Shown here piece after piece: positions 35,499-44,215 of a DNA stretch of 64,000 nt; position 1 is the first letter of the stretch, and the number at the start of each line of letters is the position of its first letter. Position numbers and translations under genes: made by a program. The notes beneath the pieces were generated by a model. That model was not told where the DNA came from. It saw only the letters and a program-made list of their open reading frames with translations, and did not search any database. Source of the DNA: Mycobacterium sp. KBS0706 (GTDB taxonomy: Bacteria; Pseudomonadota; Alphaproteobacteria; DSM-16000; Inquilinaceae); contig NZ_VCCH02000008.1 of NCBI RefSeq assembly GCF_005938675.2, positions 80,032 through 144,031 of the forward strand. The letters are read 5' to 3'.

Positions 35499-36404
35499 TC
35501 AGTAGCTGACGGCGACGTTCAGGCTCTTGACCAGGTCCATCGACGCGGCCTCGCCCGGCTTGATCGTGGCCAGCTGCGCCAGCGGCACCGGCGTGACCGG
35601 GTCGACCGAGATGGTCAGCGGGCCCTTCGGCGCCGGGAAGTCCTGGGCGAAGGCCATCAGGCTCTTCACCGCGGCCTCAGGCACGCCGATCGCCGACAGC
35701 GCCGCCATGCCGAGCACGGCCTGGCTCTTGCCCTGCTCGATCGCGGTCTTCGGGTCCTCGCCCTGGGCGGTCGCGAAGGCGATCACCTTGTCGATGATGC
35801 CCTTGTTCTCGAAATGCAGCTTGATCTTGCGCAGCGAGGCCGTGCCCATCAGCTGCATCGGGTCGGCCGCGGCCGCCGGGTTGGCCGCGTCGATGCCGTC
35901 CAGCGCGCCATCCAGCGAGATCTCGCCGAGCGACTCGCCGCTGAGCTGGAACTCGGTCAGCGTGAACTGCTTGGTGGCGGCGTCGAGCGCGTAGTCGATC
36001 GCGACGTCGAACGGCTCCTCGCCGAGGACGGCCTTGACCTCGGGGTTGTCGATCGAGATGCCCGTGGCCTGCCCCGTCAGCGTGTCCGACGGCTTGCCCT
36101 CATAGGCCTTGGCGAAATCGAGCTTGTCGAAGCTGAGCTCGTCGATCGTCACCGTGGTCGGGGTCTTGCCCGCGGCCACCTTGTCGGCCGGCTCGACCAT
36201 CTTCAGGTCGGTGAACTTGCAGCCGGACTCGCCGAAGGATTCGACCGAGCCGACCTCGGCATTGTGCATCGGCGAATCGGCCGGGGCGAGGGTCAGCAGG
36301 CCCTTGCAACGCTCGACCGGGTCGGACGGGACGTCGGCCGCAAAGGCCGGGGCGGACATCAGCGCGACCAGGGCCGCCGCCGTCGAAGCACGAAACACGC
36401 TCAT
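35499..36404 (-). CDS. Secreted protein of unknown function, paralogue 1 of a tandem pair
   Basis: This 301-residue protein starts at ATG 36404 (GAGGAGA upstream). A signal peptide (MSVFRASTAAALVALMSAPAFA) is followed by ADVPSDPVERCKGLLTLAP. It is acidic and probably beta-rich (TVTIDELSFDKLDFAKAYEG, KIKLHFENKGIIDKVIAF) and ends in VKSLNVAVSY. Two conserved Cys occur near mature residues 12 and 45. Function unknown. It is about as long as paralogue 2 and shares its layout throughout. In-frame sequence upstream of 36404 lacks a start with a ribosome site. Confidence 0.75.
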   Translation of the reverse strand: MSVFRASTAAALVALMSAPAFAADVPSDPVERCKGLLTLAPADSPMHNAEVGSVESFGESGCKFTDLKMVEPADKVAAGKTPTTVTIDELSFDKLDFAKAYEGKPSDTLTGQATGISIDNPEVKAVLGEEPFDVAIDYALDAATKQFTLTEFQLSGESLGEISLDGALDGIDAANPAAAADPMQLMGTASLRKIKLHFENKGIIDKVIAFATAQGEDPKTAIEQGKSQAVLGMAALSAIGVPEAAVKSLMAFAQDFPAPKGPLTISVDPVTPVPLAQLATIKPGEAASMDLVKSLNVAVSY

Positions 36405-36439
36405 CTGTATCTCCTCGCATAACGGGGCGGCACCAGACC

Positions 36440-36512
36440 CGCAGGCCGGGAGTCCGGCCTGCGACAGCGATCGCTTCCCCCCGATCGCCATCCCCGGGCG
36501 CGGCTGCCCGGG
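36440..36512 (-). terminator. Two GC hairpins downstream of accC
   Basis: CGCAGGCCGG (36440-36449) pairs with CCGGCCTGCG (36454-36463). CCCGGGC (36493-36499) pairs with GCCCGGG (36506-36512). They lie 50 to 120 bases past the accC stop and before paralogue 1, and probably end the aroQ-accB-accC transcript. U runs are absent. Confidence 0.5.
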
Positions 36513-36561
36513 AGTGCATGCACCAGTACTCCCCGAATTGGGCTGAATTCAGGCCGCTGCC

Positions 36562-37899
36562 TTACTTCGCCATCAGCCGCTCGAGCCAGCGGATGTCGTA
36601 GTCGCCGTTGATGAAGTCCGGCTCGGCGATCAGCCGGGCGTGCAGCGGCAGGGTGGTCTTCACCCCGTCGATGACATACTCCTCCAGCGCCCGCCGCAGC
36701 CGCATCAGGCATTCGTTGCGGGTGCTGCCGCGCACGATCAGCTTGGCGATCAGGCTGTCGTAATGCGGCGGGATGCGATAGCCGTCATAGATCGCGCTGT
36801 CGACCCGCACGCCCAACCCGCCCGGCGCGTGGTAGCCGTCGATCCGGCCGGGGGAGGGGGTGAAGGTCTCCGGATCCTCGGCGTTGATCCGGCACTCGAT
36901 GGCGTGGCCCTGGAACTCGATGTCGGCCTGGCCGTAGCCGAGCGGCGCGCCGGTGGCGACGCGGATCTGCTCGCGCACCAGGTCGATGCCCGAGATCTCC
37001 TCGGTGATCGGGTGCTCGACCTGCAGCCGGGTGTTCATCTCGATGAAGTAGAACTCCCCGTCCTGGTACAGGAACTCCATCGTGCCGACGCCGCGATAGC
37101 CCAGCTTGCGCGCCGTCTCCGCCGCCAGGCCGCCGATGAAGGCGCGCTCCTCGGCGTTCAGGGCAGGCGAGGGGGCCTCCTCGATCACCTTCTGGTGCCG
37201 GCGCTGGATCGAGCAGTCGCGCTCGCCGAAATGCACCACGTTGCCATGGGTGTCGGCCAGCAGCTGGATCTCGATGTGGCGCGGATGGTCGAGATACTTC
37301 TCGACATAGACGCTGTCATTGCCGAAGGCGGCGCGGGCCTCGTTGCGGGCCATGCTGTAGGCCTCGGGCAGCTCGGCATCGGTCAGCGCGACCTTCATGC
37401 CCTTGCCGCCGCCGCCCGCCGTGGCCTTGACCAGCACCGGATAGCCCATGCCGCGGGCCAGCGCCTGGGCCTCCTCGACCGTGTCGACGGCGCCGTCGGA
37501 GCCGGGGACGACCGGCAGGCCGGCGGCCTTGACCGCGTCCTTGGCGGCGATCTTGTCGCCCATCACCCGGATGTGCTGCGCGGTCGGGCCGATAAAGGCG
37601 AAGCCGTGCTCCTCCACCATCTCGGCGAAGCGGGCGTTCTCGGCCAGGAAGCCGATGCCCGGGTGGATCGCGTCGCAGCCGGTGATGGTGGCGGCGGAGA
37701 GCAGGGCCGGGATGTTGAGGTAGCTGTCGCGCGCCGCCGGCGGGCCGATGCAGACCGCCTCGTCGGCCAGGCGCACCGCCATGGCGTCGCTGTCGGCCGT
37801 GGAGTGCACGACCACGGTGCGGATGCCCATCTCGCGGCAGGCGCGATGGATGCGCAGCGCGATCTCGCCGCGATTGGCGATGAGGACCTTCTCGAACAT
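36562..37899 (-). CDS. accC: Biotin carboxylase subunit of acetyl-CoA carboxylase
   Basis: The 445-residue enzyme has the ATP-grasp fold. It begins [20 protein letters not shown], with VKATAGGGGKGM (ATP loop), DCSIQRRHQKVIEEAPSP, EMNTRLQVEHPITEEISG (metal and catalytic Arg/Glu) and GHAIECRINAEDP. It carboxylates biotin on AccB with ATP and bicarbonate, the first half of malonyl-CoA formation for fatty acid synthesis. ATG overlaps the accB stop by one base (TGATG), so expression is coupled. Confidence 0.96.
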   Translation of the reverse strand: MFEKVLIANRGEIALRIHRACREMGIRTVVVHSTADSDAMAVRLADEAVCIGPPAARDSYLNIPALLSAATITGCDAIHPGIGFLAENARFAEMVEEHGFAFIGPTAQHIRVMGDKIAAKDAVKAAGLPVVPGSDGAVDTVEEAQALARGMGYPVLVKATAGGGGKGMKVALTDAELPEAYSMARNEARAAFGNDSVYVEKYLDHPRHIEIQLLADTHGNVVHFGERDCSIQRRHQKVIEEAPSPALNAEERAFIGGLAAETARKLGYRGVGTMEFLYQDGEFYFIEMNTRLQVEHPITEEISGIDLVREQIRVATGAPLGYGQADIEFQGHAIECRINAEDPETFTPSPGRIDGYHAPGGLGVRVDSAIYDGYRIPPHYDSLIAKLIVRGSTRNECLMRLRRALEEYVIDGVKTTLPLHARLIAEPDFINGDYDIRWLERLMAK

Positions 37900-38351
37900 C
37901 AGTCGATCACGACGAGGGGTTCGGCGAACTCGACCGGCTGGCCGTCCTCGACCAGGATCGCGCCGATGGTGCCGGAGCGCGGGCTGCGGATCGGGTTCAT
38001 CACCTTCATCGCCTCGACGATCAGCAGCGTCGCGCCCTCGGGAACCTTGTCGCCGACCTTGACGAAGGCGGCGGCGCCGGGCTCGGGCGACAGGTAGACG
38101 GTGCCGACCATCGGCGAGGTCACGGCGTTCTTCGGCGGTCCGGCCGGCGTCGCCGGGGCGGCGGCGGGGGCCGCGGCGGTAGCGGCGACCGGGCCGGCCA
38201 TCGGCGCGGCATAGGTCGTCACCGGCGCCGGCTGGCGGTTCAGCCGGATGCGGCGGTCGCCCTCGGAGAACTCGATCTCGGTCAGGCCGGTCTCGTCGAG
38301 GAGCTTGGCCAGGCTGCGGACGAATTCGGGATCGAGGCTGAAGGTGCTCAT
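37899..38351 (-). CDS. accB: Biotin carboxyl carrier protein
   Basis: This 150-residue protein starts at ATG 38351 with [32 protein letters not shown] Pro/Ala-rich flexible linker spans about 50-85 and the biotinyl domain ends the protein. The target Lys is in [12 protein letters not shown]. It carries biotin between AccC and the carboxyltransferase AccAD. It is 7 bases downstream of aroQ and coupled to accC. Confidence 0.95.
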   Translation of the reverse strand: MSTFSLDPEFVRSLAKLLDETGLTEIEFSEGDRRIRLNRQPAPVTTYAAPMAGPVAATAAAPAAAPATPAGPPKNAVTSPMVGTVYLSPEPGAAAFVKVGDKVPEGATLLIVEAMKVMNPIRSPRSGTIGAILVEDGQPVEFAEPLVVID

Positions 38352-38358
38352 CTGGTCT

Positions 38359-38823
38359 TCACCGGTCGGTTTCAAGGAGCCGCGCCATCGCCTGCAGGGC
38401 CAGCAGATAGCCATGCACGCCCAGTCCGCACACCACCCCGGTCGCCGCCAGCGAGACATAGGAATGGTGCCGGAACGCGTCGCGGCGGAAGATATTGGAG
38501 AGATGGACTTCGATCACCGGAAGTTCCGCCGCGTTCAGCGCGTCGAGGATGGCGACCGAGGTGTGGCTGTAGGCGCCGGCATTGACGATGATGCCGTCAT
38601 GGGCGGTGCGGGCCTCCTGGATCCAGGTGACCAGCTCGCCCTCGTGGTTCGATTGCCGGAAGTCGATCTCGAGCTCGATCTGCTCGGCCTCGTCGGCGCA
38701 GGCCTGCTCGATGTCGGCGAGCGTGTCGCGGCCATAGATCTCGGGCTGGCGCACGCCCAGCATGTTGAGATTGGGGCCGTTGAGGATAAGGACCGTCGGC
38801 CGGTCCGACTGGATCGCCGTCAC
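38359..38823 (-). CDS. aroQ: Type II 3-dehydroquinate dehydratase
   Basis: This 154-residue enzyme forms a dodecamer in its family. Motifs: [20 protein letters not shown], the catalytic Tyr/Arg region [29 protein letters not shown] and [18 protein letters not shown]. It removes water from 3-dehydroquinate in the shikimate pathway. aroQ-accB-accC as one operon is common in proteobacteria and pairs aromatic and fatty acid synthesis genes. Confidence 0.96.
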   Translation of the reverse strand: MTAIQSDRPTVLILNGPNLNMLGVRQPEIYGRDTLADIEQACADEAEQIELEIDFRQSNHEGELVTWIQEARTAHDGIIVNAGAYSHTSVAILDALNAAELPVIEVHLSNIFRRDAFRHHSYVSLAATGVVCGLGVHGYLLALQAMARLLETDR

Positions 38824-38908
38824 GCGTCGCTGCTCCCGGAATCAGTAGGCCGGGCGTATCATAGGCGGTGCGGCTTTCACAAGCGCCGTTGCACGACCCT
38901 GTCACCCT

Positions 38909-39400
38909 TCACAGGATAACCGGCCCGTCCGGCAGCTCCTCCGGATTGGCCTCGCCGGGCGCCGCCGGCCAGGCCCGCAGCAGTTCGGCGTCGATCGCGG
39001 CCAGCGCCTCCAGCACGCCCTCCTCGTACCGCCCGGCCTGGAATCGGTCGCGCAGCGCGGCGCAGATCCGCGGCCACACCGCATCGTCGACCTTGGCTGT
39101 GACGCCGCGGTCGGCGACGATCTCGATCCGGTGATCGGCCAGCAGCAGGTACAGCAGCACGCCGGTCGCCTGCGCCGTGTCCCAGACCCGCAGCCGGCCG
39201 AACACCTCCAGCGCACGTGTGCGGCTGTCGCGGAGATGCGGTGGGGCCGCGGCCTCGACCGCGATCACGATCTCGCCCAGGTGCCGGCGCTCGGCGCCGC
39301 GGATCGCCTCGTGCAGACGGGCCATCACCGCCGGCCCGAAATGCCGGCGCAGCAGCCGGTGGCCGTGCCATTCTGCGACGGGGCGAAACCGTCTGAGCAT
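38909..39400 (-). CDS. TPM-domain protein, small
   Basis: The 163-residue product starts at ATG 39400. It carries a TPM (TLP18.3/Psb32/MOLO-1) fold without an obvious signal: RGAERRHLGEIVIAVEAAA, GRLRVWDTAQATGVLLYLLLADHRIEIVADRGV. The stop of the upstream TPM gene is 2 bases before, so the three genes lemA, TPM and TPM form one operon. Function is unknown; the family is often linked to membrane protein quality control or phosphatase activity. Confidence 0.78.
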   Translation of the reverse strand: MLRRFRPVAEWHGHRLLRRHFGPAVMARLHEAIRGAERRHLGEIVIAVEAAAPPHLRDSRTRALEVFGRLRVWDTAQATGVLLYLLLADHRIEIVADRGVTAKVDDAVWPRICAALRDRFQAGRYEEGVLEALAAIDAELLRAWPAAPGEANPEELPDGPVIL

Positions 39401-39401
39401 C

Positions 39402-40337
39402 TTACCAGCTTCCGGACGCACCGCCGCCTCCGCTCGATCCGCCGCCGCCGCTGAACCCTCCGCCGCCAGAGCCGCCGCCCGACCCGCCTCTCGACCCGCC
39501 GCCGAAGCCCCCTCCACCGGAGCCGCCGCCGAACCCGCCCCCGAAGCCCCCGGAGCCGCGACGGGTGCTGAAGCCGCCGCCCGGCCCGCCGAAGCTGCCG
39601 CCGATGCCGCCCAGAATCACCGCGCCGATGGCGCAGAACGCGCCGAAGAAGATCATCCCGGACAGGCCCCAGCCGAGGCCGCCGGCGACCAGCGCGCTGC
39701 CGCCGGCCGGCAGCGGCATCGGCAGCCCGATGGCGCGCAACCCGGCGCGGACGGCGGCGCCGACCAGGATCGCCAGGATGACGATCTGGAAGACGTCCTG
39801 CGGTGCCTCGCCCCGGCTCTCCGGCGGGGGCGGCGGCAGCGCCTCGCCGTCGATCAGCCGGATCAGGCTGTCGACCGCCGCGCCCAGGCCGCCGGCGAAG
39901 TCGCCCTGGCGGAAGGCCGGGGTGATCTGCTCGCGCACGATGCGGCCGCCGGTGATGTCGGGGATCGCGCCCTCCAGCCCGTAGCCGGGCTCGATCCGCA
40001 CTGTGCGGTCGTTCTTGGCGACCAGCAGCAGCACCCCGTCGTCGACGCCCTTGCGGCCCAGCTTCCACTGGTCGAACACCCGCCTGGCATATTGCTCGAC
40101 GGTGTCGGCGCCGGTGGTGGGCACCATCAGGATGGCGATCTGCGCGCCCTTGCGCTGCTCGACCGCCGCCAGCTTGCCTTCCAGCGCCTGCCGCTCGGCG
40201 GCGGACAGGGTGTCGGTCAGGTCGGTCACGTGCGCGCTCAGCTGCGGCACGGCGACCGGCTGCTGCGCCGCCGCCGGGACAACGGCCAGGACCAGCAGCC
40301 AGGCCGTCAGGGCCAGCCGGCGCAGCACCGCGGCCAT
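39402..40337 (-). CDS. TPM-domain membrane protein with Gly/Ser-rich tail (YgcG-like)
   Basis: This 311-residue protein has a signal peptide (LALTAWLLVLAVVPAAAQ) and a periplasmic TPM domain (about 30-150: HVTDLTDTLSAAERQALEGKLAAVE, RKGVDDGVLLLVAKNDRTVRIEPGYGLEG). One or two transmembrane helices (about 185-255) lead to a Gly/Ser/Phe tail of about 55 residues (GGFGGG-type). The neighbour LemA is its usual partner. It begins 2 bases after lemA. Confidence 0.82.
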   Translation of the reverse strand: MAAVLRRLALTAWLLVLAVVPAAAQQPVAVPQLSAHVTDLTDTLSAAERQALEGKLAAVEQRKGAQIAILMVPTTGADTVEQYARRVFDQWKLGRKGVDDGVLLLVAKNDRTVRIEPGYGLEGAIPDITGGRIVREQITPAFRQGDFAGGLGAAVDSLIRLIDGEALPPPPPESRGEAPQDVFQIVILAILVGAAVRAGLRAIGLPMPLPAGGSALVAGGLGWGLSGMIFFGAFCAIGAVILGGIGGSFGGPGGGFSTRRGSGGFGGGFGGGSGGGGFGGGSRGGSGGGSGGGGFSGGGGSSGGGGASGSW

Positions 40338-40339
40338 GT

Positions 40340-40960
40340 TCAGGGCTTCGGCGCCGGCGAGGTCCCGAAATCGACCTTGGGCGCGGTCGAGATCGCGGCC
40401 TCGTTCTCGACGCTGAAATTCGGCTTGGCGCTGAAGCCGAGCACGCCGGCGATCAGGGTGCCGGGGAAGCGGCGGACGCTGACATTGTAGTCCTGCACCG
40501 CCTGGATCGAGCGGTTGCGCGCCGTGGCGATTCGGTTCTCGGTGCCTTCCAGCTGGGTCATCAGGTCCTGGAACAGCGCGTCGGATTTCAGCTGCGGGTA
40601 GTTCTCCGTCACCACCAGCAGCCGCGACAGAGCCGAGGACAACTCGCCCTGGGCCGCCTGGAACTTCTGCAGCGCCGCCGGGTCGTTCAGCGTCTCCGGC
40701 GTCACCTGGATGCTGCCGACCTTCGCCCGGGCCTCGGTCACCTGGGTCAGCACGTCCTTCTCCTGGTTGGCGTAGCCCTGCACGGTCTTGACCAGGTTCG
40801 GCACCAGGTCGGCCCGGCGCTGATACTGGTTCAGCACCTCGGACCAGGCGGCCTTGACGGTCTCGTCGCCGGCCAGGAAGCGGTTATAGGCGCTGCCGCC
40901 CCAGACCGCGACCAGCACGACCAGGACGACGACCACGATCAGCCCGGTGAAACGACGCAT
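40340..40960 (-). CDS. lemA: LemA family membrane protein
   Basis: The 206-residue protein starts at ATG 40960 (GAGGGGGAT upstream). One N-terminal membrane helix (LIVVVVLVVLVAVWGGSAYNRF) precedes a cytoplasmic or periplasmic helical bundle: NQYQRRADLVPNLVKTVQGYANQEKDVLTQVTEARAKV, LLVVTENYPQLKSDALFQDLMTQLEGTENRIATARNR, YNVSVRRFPGTLIAGVLGF. This is the full LemA core. It heads the operon with the two TPM genes. The biochemical role of LemA is not settled. Confidence 0.9.
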   Translation of the reverse strand: MRRFTGLIVVVVLVVLVAVWGGSAYNRFLAGDETVKAAWSEVLNQYQRRADLVPNLVKTVQGYANQEKDVLTQVTEARAKVGSIQVTPETLNDPAALQKFQAAQGELSSALSRLLVVTENYPQLKSDALFQDLMTQLEGTENRIATARNRSIQAVQDYNVSVRRFPGTLIAGVLGFSAKPNFSVENEAAISTAPKVDFGTSPAPKP

Positions 40961-41069
40961 CCGATCCCCCTCGGTCAGCGGAGCGAGCCCGCGGATTGCA
41001 TCATCAACCCGCAATCGGGACAATCGTGCCTTGAGACCATCGCGGAATGGACGGTTCAGTGACCGGCTG

Positions 41070-41939
41070 TCACGCCGCGATGGCCTCCGGCCGACCCACC
41101 GCGTCGTGGATCTGCTCGGCCAGCCGGACCACTGCCGGGGTCCGCGGCCGGGCGCCCCAGGCCAGGGCGATCTCCAGCGCCGGCAGGGGTGGCAGCCCGT
41201 CGCGCTCGCCCAGCACCCGCATCCCGGCGGGCAGGCTGCAGCCCACCACCACCGCCACGGCCAAGCCGGCCTGGACCACGGCCAGCAGGCCGACCAGGCT
41301 GGGGCTGGAATAGGCGATGCGGTAGGGCCGCTGCGTCGCCGCCAGCGCCTCCAGCGTGACGCCGCGGGCGACGCAGCCGGGCTCGTACAGCGCCACTGGG
41401 AGCGGCTCCTCCAACTGCGGGTCGTGGTCGGGCGACCCGAACCAGACCAGCGGCTCGCGCCGCAGCAGTTCGCCGTCGCGGCCCGGTCCTCGGGTGATCA
41501 CCGCCAGGTCGATCTCGCCGGCGGCCAGGCGCCGGTCCAGGAAGGTGGTCTGCTCGCAGGTCAGCTCGACCTCGACCTGGGGATGGCTGGCGGCGAACCG
41601 CGACAGGATCGGCGGCAGCAGCGAATAGGCGTAGTCGTCGGGGATGCCGAGCTGGACCCGGCCGCGCAGGTCGGGCTCGACCAGCGCCGCCCAGGCCTCT
41701 TCCTCCAGCCGCAGCATGCGCCGGGCGTGGCCCAGCAGGCTCTCGCCGGCATGTGTCAAGGCGACTTGACGGCTGCTGCGGTCGAACAGCCTTTTGCCGA
41801 CCGCCTCCTCCAACCGCCGCACCTGCATGCTGACGGCCGACTGGGTGCGCCCGACCCGCGCGGCGGCCAGGCTGAAGCTGCCGCCCTCGGCGATCGCCAC
41901 CAGAGTCCGCAGCACGTCGAGATCGAGGCGTCTGTCCAT
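41070..41939 (-). CDS. LysR-family regulator, partner of an EamA gene
   Basis: The 289-residue protein from ATG 41939 begins MDRRLDLDVLRTLVAIAEGGSFSLAAARVGRTQSAVSMQVRRLEE, a LysR winged HTH, followed by an effector domain. It is divergent from an EamA transporter 101 bases away with an inverted repeat between. An upstream in-frame ATG would add 12 residues. Its target is probably the transporter. Confidence 0.85.
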   Translation of the reverse strand: MDRRLDLDVLRTLVAIAEGGSFSLAAARVGRTQSAVSMQVRRLEEAVGKRLFDRSSRQVALTHAGESLLGHARRMLRLEEEAWAALVEPDLRGRVQLGIPDDYAYSLLPPILSRFAASHPQVEVELTCEQTTFLDRRLAAGEIDLAVITRGPGRDGELLRREPLVWFGSPDHDPQLEEPLPVALYEPGCVARGVTLEALAATQRPYRIAYSSPSLVGLLAVVQAGLAVAVVVGCSLPAGMRVLGERDGLPPLPALEIALAWGARPRTPAVVRLAEQIHDAVGRPEAIAA

Positions 41940-41968
41940 GGCTTCAGCATAAATCCAATTGATCGACA

Positions 41969-41996
41969 GCTTCAAATCTATTCGTTTGATTGAAGC
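41969..41996. promoter_or_regulatory. Candidate LysR operator for the EamA gene
   Basis: GCTTCAA (41969-41975) and TTGAAGC (41990-41996) form perfect inverted arms in an AT-richer stretch between the divergent starts. The size and position fit a LysR recognition site. Binding is inferred. Confidence 0.45.
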
Positions 41997-42040
41997 TCGG
42001 GGCGGGCCCAGCCTTTCTCCACGGACTCCAGGAGGCGACC

Positions 42041-42946
42041 ATGGGCGGCATCGAGGCGGCGGAGCGGCGGACGGGGATCCTGCAGCTCGCTCTGGGCATG
42101 GCGGTGGTCGGCACCGTCGGCGTGTTCATGGAGGAATCGGGGCAGGGGCCGGTCAACGCGGTGTTCTTCCGCTGCGTCTTCGGCGCGCTGGTCCTGCTGG
42201 CCTTCTGTGCGGCCCGCGGCTGGCTGCGCGACCTGCGCCTGGCGCCGCGGCAATGGGCGCTGATCCTGTTCGGCGGCGTCTGCATCGTGCTGAACTGGGT
42301 CGCGTTCTTCGCCGCGATCCGCCACACCTCGATCGCCTTCGCCACCATCGTCTACCATGTCCAACCCTTCTGGGTGGTGCTGTCCGGGGCGGTGCTGTTC
42401 GGCGAGCGGCTCAGCGGCCAGAAGCTGGGCTGGATCGGCATCGCCTTCGCCGGGTTGGCCCTGGCCACCGGCATCGGCGGCGACGGGGCGGAGCCCGGGC
42501 GGCTGCTCGGCGCCGGCCTGGCCGTGCTGGCCTCGCTGCTCTACACCGGCACGGTGCTTTCGACCAAGGCGCTGCGCGGGGTGCGGCCGCATCTGACCGC
42601 GATGATCCATGCCGCCACCGGCATCGTGCTGCTGGCGCCCTTCGTCGGCGTCGCGGACCTGCCCGCGGCGCCCGGACCCTGGGGCTGGCTGGCCGGGCTC
42701 GGCATCGTCCACACCGGCCTGGTCTATGTGCTGATGTACGCCGCCTATCCGAAGCTGCCGACGCCGGTGATCGCGGTGCTGGCCTTCGTCTACCCGGCCT
42801 CGGCGATCCTGGCCGACTGGCTGGTCTACGGCCACCAGCTCGGGCTGGCCCAGGCGGCCGGGATGGGGCTGATCGCCCTGGCCAGCCTGGCTGTGACGCT
42901 CGGCTGGCGGCTGTGGCCGGCGCGGCGGGCGGCGGCGGCCGGGTAA
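42041..42946 (+). CDS. EamA/DMT-family transporter
   Basis: This 301-residue protein starts at ATG 42041 after AGGAGGCG. Ten hydrophobic segments form two EamA repeats: LALGMAVVGTVGVFMEESGQGPVNAVFFRC, then YHVQPFWVVLSGAVLFGERL, and in the second half YAAYPKLPTPVIAVLAFVYPASAILADWLVYG. It is probably a metabolite or amino acid exporter controlled by the divergent LysR regulator. Substrate unknown. Confidence 0.85.
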   Translation: MGGIEAAERRTGILQLALGMAVVGTVGVFMEESGQGPVNAVFFRCVFGALVLLAFCAARGWLRDLRLAPRQWALILFGGVCIVLNWVAFFAAIRHTSIAFATIVYHVQPFWVVLSGAVLFGERLSGQKLGWIGIAFAGLALATGIGGDGAEPGRLLGAGLAVLASLLYTGTVLSTKALRGVRPHLTAMIHAATGIVLLAPFVGVADLPAAPGPWGWLAGLGIVHTGLVYVLMYAAYPKLPTPVIAVLAFVYPASAILADWLVYGHQLGLAQAAGMGLIALASLAVTLGWRLWPARRAAAAG

Positions 42947-42962
42947 GGCCGATAGAATGCAC

Positions 42963-43004
42963 TTGACGGCGCATCAGGTTGTGTTCATGATATGTTCCAT
43001 GAAC
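42963..43004 (+). promoter_or_regulatory. Promoter and operator overlapping the start of the next gene
   Basis: TTGACG (42963-42968) and CATGAT (42986-42991) are spaced 17 bp like a sigma-70 promoter. That puts the start of transcription at or next to ATG 42999, a leaderless message. GTTCATG (42983-42989) and CATGAAC (42998-43004) form a perfect inverted repeat across the -10 box and start codon, so a bound repressor would block the promoter. Confidence 0.45.
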
Positions 43005-43343
43005 AAGCCGCCCTTCTCCGAATTCGCCGCCGCCTTCGTCCTCGCCACCGATCCGGAGCTGGTCCGGCTCAAGCGGCAGATCGATGCGCTGCATGAGGTG
43101 GCCGAGACGGGCATGGCGGCGGCAGAGGCGCTGTCGAAGGATCCCGACAAGCTTTTGGAGACGGCGGACAGCTTCCTGCGCCTCGCCGATGAGGTGACCC
43201 GGGCGATCGCCCAGTCCGCCAGGCTCCGGGAGAAGTACCGTCGCCGGCGCGAGACGCTCGAGGCCGAGCGGGCCCGGCGGGTCGCCAGGGCCCGCGCCGC
43301 GTTCCTGGCGGCTGGCTCGCCGCCGGCGGGCACCCGGCACTAG
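42999..43343 (+). CDS. Hypothetical charged helical protein
   Basis: The product has 114 residues from ATG 42999. In-frame ATGs at 42957 and 42987 lie in or before the promoter and inverted repeat. It begins MNKPPFSEFAAAFVLATDPELV and is almost fully helical, with a probable coiled coil (LREKYRRRRETLEAERARRVARARAAF). There is no signal peptide or known motif. The tail is rich in Arg and Ala. It may be an autoregulator, given the operator at its start, but this is only a guess. Confidence 0.6.
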   Translation: MNKPPFSEFAAAFVLATDPELVRLKRQIDALHEVAETGMAAAEALSKDPDKLLETADSFLRLADEVTRAIAQSARLREKYRRRRETLEAERARRVARARAAFLAAGSPPAGTRH

Positions 43344-43380
43344 GCTGGACCTTCCCATCGGCCAAGCCAGGGAGGCCGCC

Positions 43381-43866
43381 ATGACCGACTCATCTTCGAT
43401 CAACGCCGAAGGCATCTCCGAGCCGTTCCCCGTCGAGCGGGTGCCATGGGAGGAATTTGACCGCGGCCGGCTCGGCAGCCGGTTCCGGGTGCTCAGCAAA
43501 TTCGGCGGCGGCAGCCATGTCGGCGTGGCCTATGAGGAGCTGCCACCCGGCAAGCAGTCCAACCTGCTGCACTACCACCTGCTGGAGGAGGAGCATGTCT
43601 TCATCCTCGAGGGCGAGCTGACGGTCCGGCTCGGCGACCGCTCCTATCCGGTGAAGCCCGGCGACTATGTCTGCTTCCCGGCCGGGCAGAAGGTCGGACA
43701 CTGCCTGGTCAACCACACCGACAAGCCCTGCCGCTACATCCTGATCGGCGAGAACAACCCGCATGACGTCGCCGTATTCCCGGAAACCGGGCGGGTCAGC
43801 GTGCGGCTGACCGGCGAGGGCTATCGCAAGTCGGCGGTGATGGATTATTGGGAAGGCACGGACTGA
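43381..43866 (+). CDS. Cupin-domain protein
   Basis: The 161-residue protein has one cupin domain with ligands visible in LLHYHLLEEEHVFILEGELTVRLGD (two His and a Glu) and a second motif GDYVCFPAGQKVGHCLVNH. It is probably a metal-binding enzyme or sensor of the ManC/YhaK-like kind. The C-terminus (VMDYWEGTD) occurs in cupins of unknown activity. No substrate can be named. It starts 37 bases after the previous gene and could be followed by 43904-45013 in one transcript. Confidence 0.75.
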   Translation: MTDSSSINAEGISEPFPVERVPWEEFDRGRLGSRFRVLSKFGGGSHVGVAYEELPPGKQSNLLHYHLLEEEHVFILEGELTVRLGDRSYPVKPGDYVCFPAGQKVGHCLVNHTDKPCRYILIGENNPHDVAVFPETGRVSVRLTGEGYRKSAVMDYWEGTD

Positions 43867-43903
43867 ATCCGCTAGCGCCGGACAACGGCGGGGAGGCCAG
43901 GCT

Positions 43904-44206
43904 GTGCTGTTCATGATCATCGAGCATTTCGCCAACCGTGACCCGGTGGCGGCCTATCGCCATCTGCGCGACGCCGGCCGCGGCCTGCCCGAGGGGCTGA
44001 CCTATGTCGACAGCTGGGTCGAGTCGAATTGCGACCGCTGCTTCCAGCTGATGGAATGCGACGATCTCGCTCTGCTGCAGCAATGGGTCCTGCACTGGCG
44101 CGGCACCGGGGTGAGCTTCGAGATCGTGCCGGTGCTGCGCAGCGCCGAGACCCGCGCCGTGGTGGCGCCGCTGCTCGACCCGCCGGCCACCGGCCCGATC
44201 TCCTGA
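43904..44206 (+). CDS. DUF3303 small protein
   Basis: The 100-residue product starts at GTG 43904, after GGGGAGGCC; an ATG at 43913 is an alternative. Sequence MIIEHFANRDPVAAYRHLRDAGRGLPEGLTYVDSWVE and FQLMECDDLALLQQWVLHWRG belongs to the DUF3303 family, small alpha/beta ferredoxin-like proteins of unknown role. It is 9 bases before the metallo-hydrolase gene and likely coexpressed. Confidence 0.75.
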   Translation: MLFMIIEHFANRDPVAAYRHLRDAGRGLPEGLTYVDSWVESNCDRCFQLMECDDLALLQQWVLHWRGTGVSFEIVPVLRSAETRAVVAPLLDPPATGPIS

Positions 44207-44215
44207 GAGGACTCC

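Noticed and set aside
39420..39560. Low-complexity GGCGG repeats
   Set aside because: They encode the Gly/Ser tail of the TPM protein and are not a separate element.
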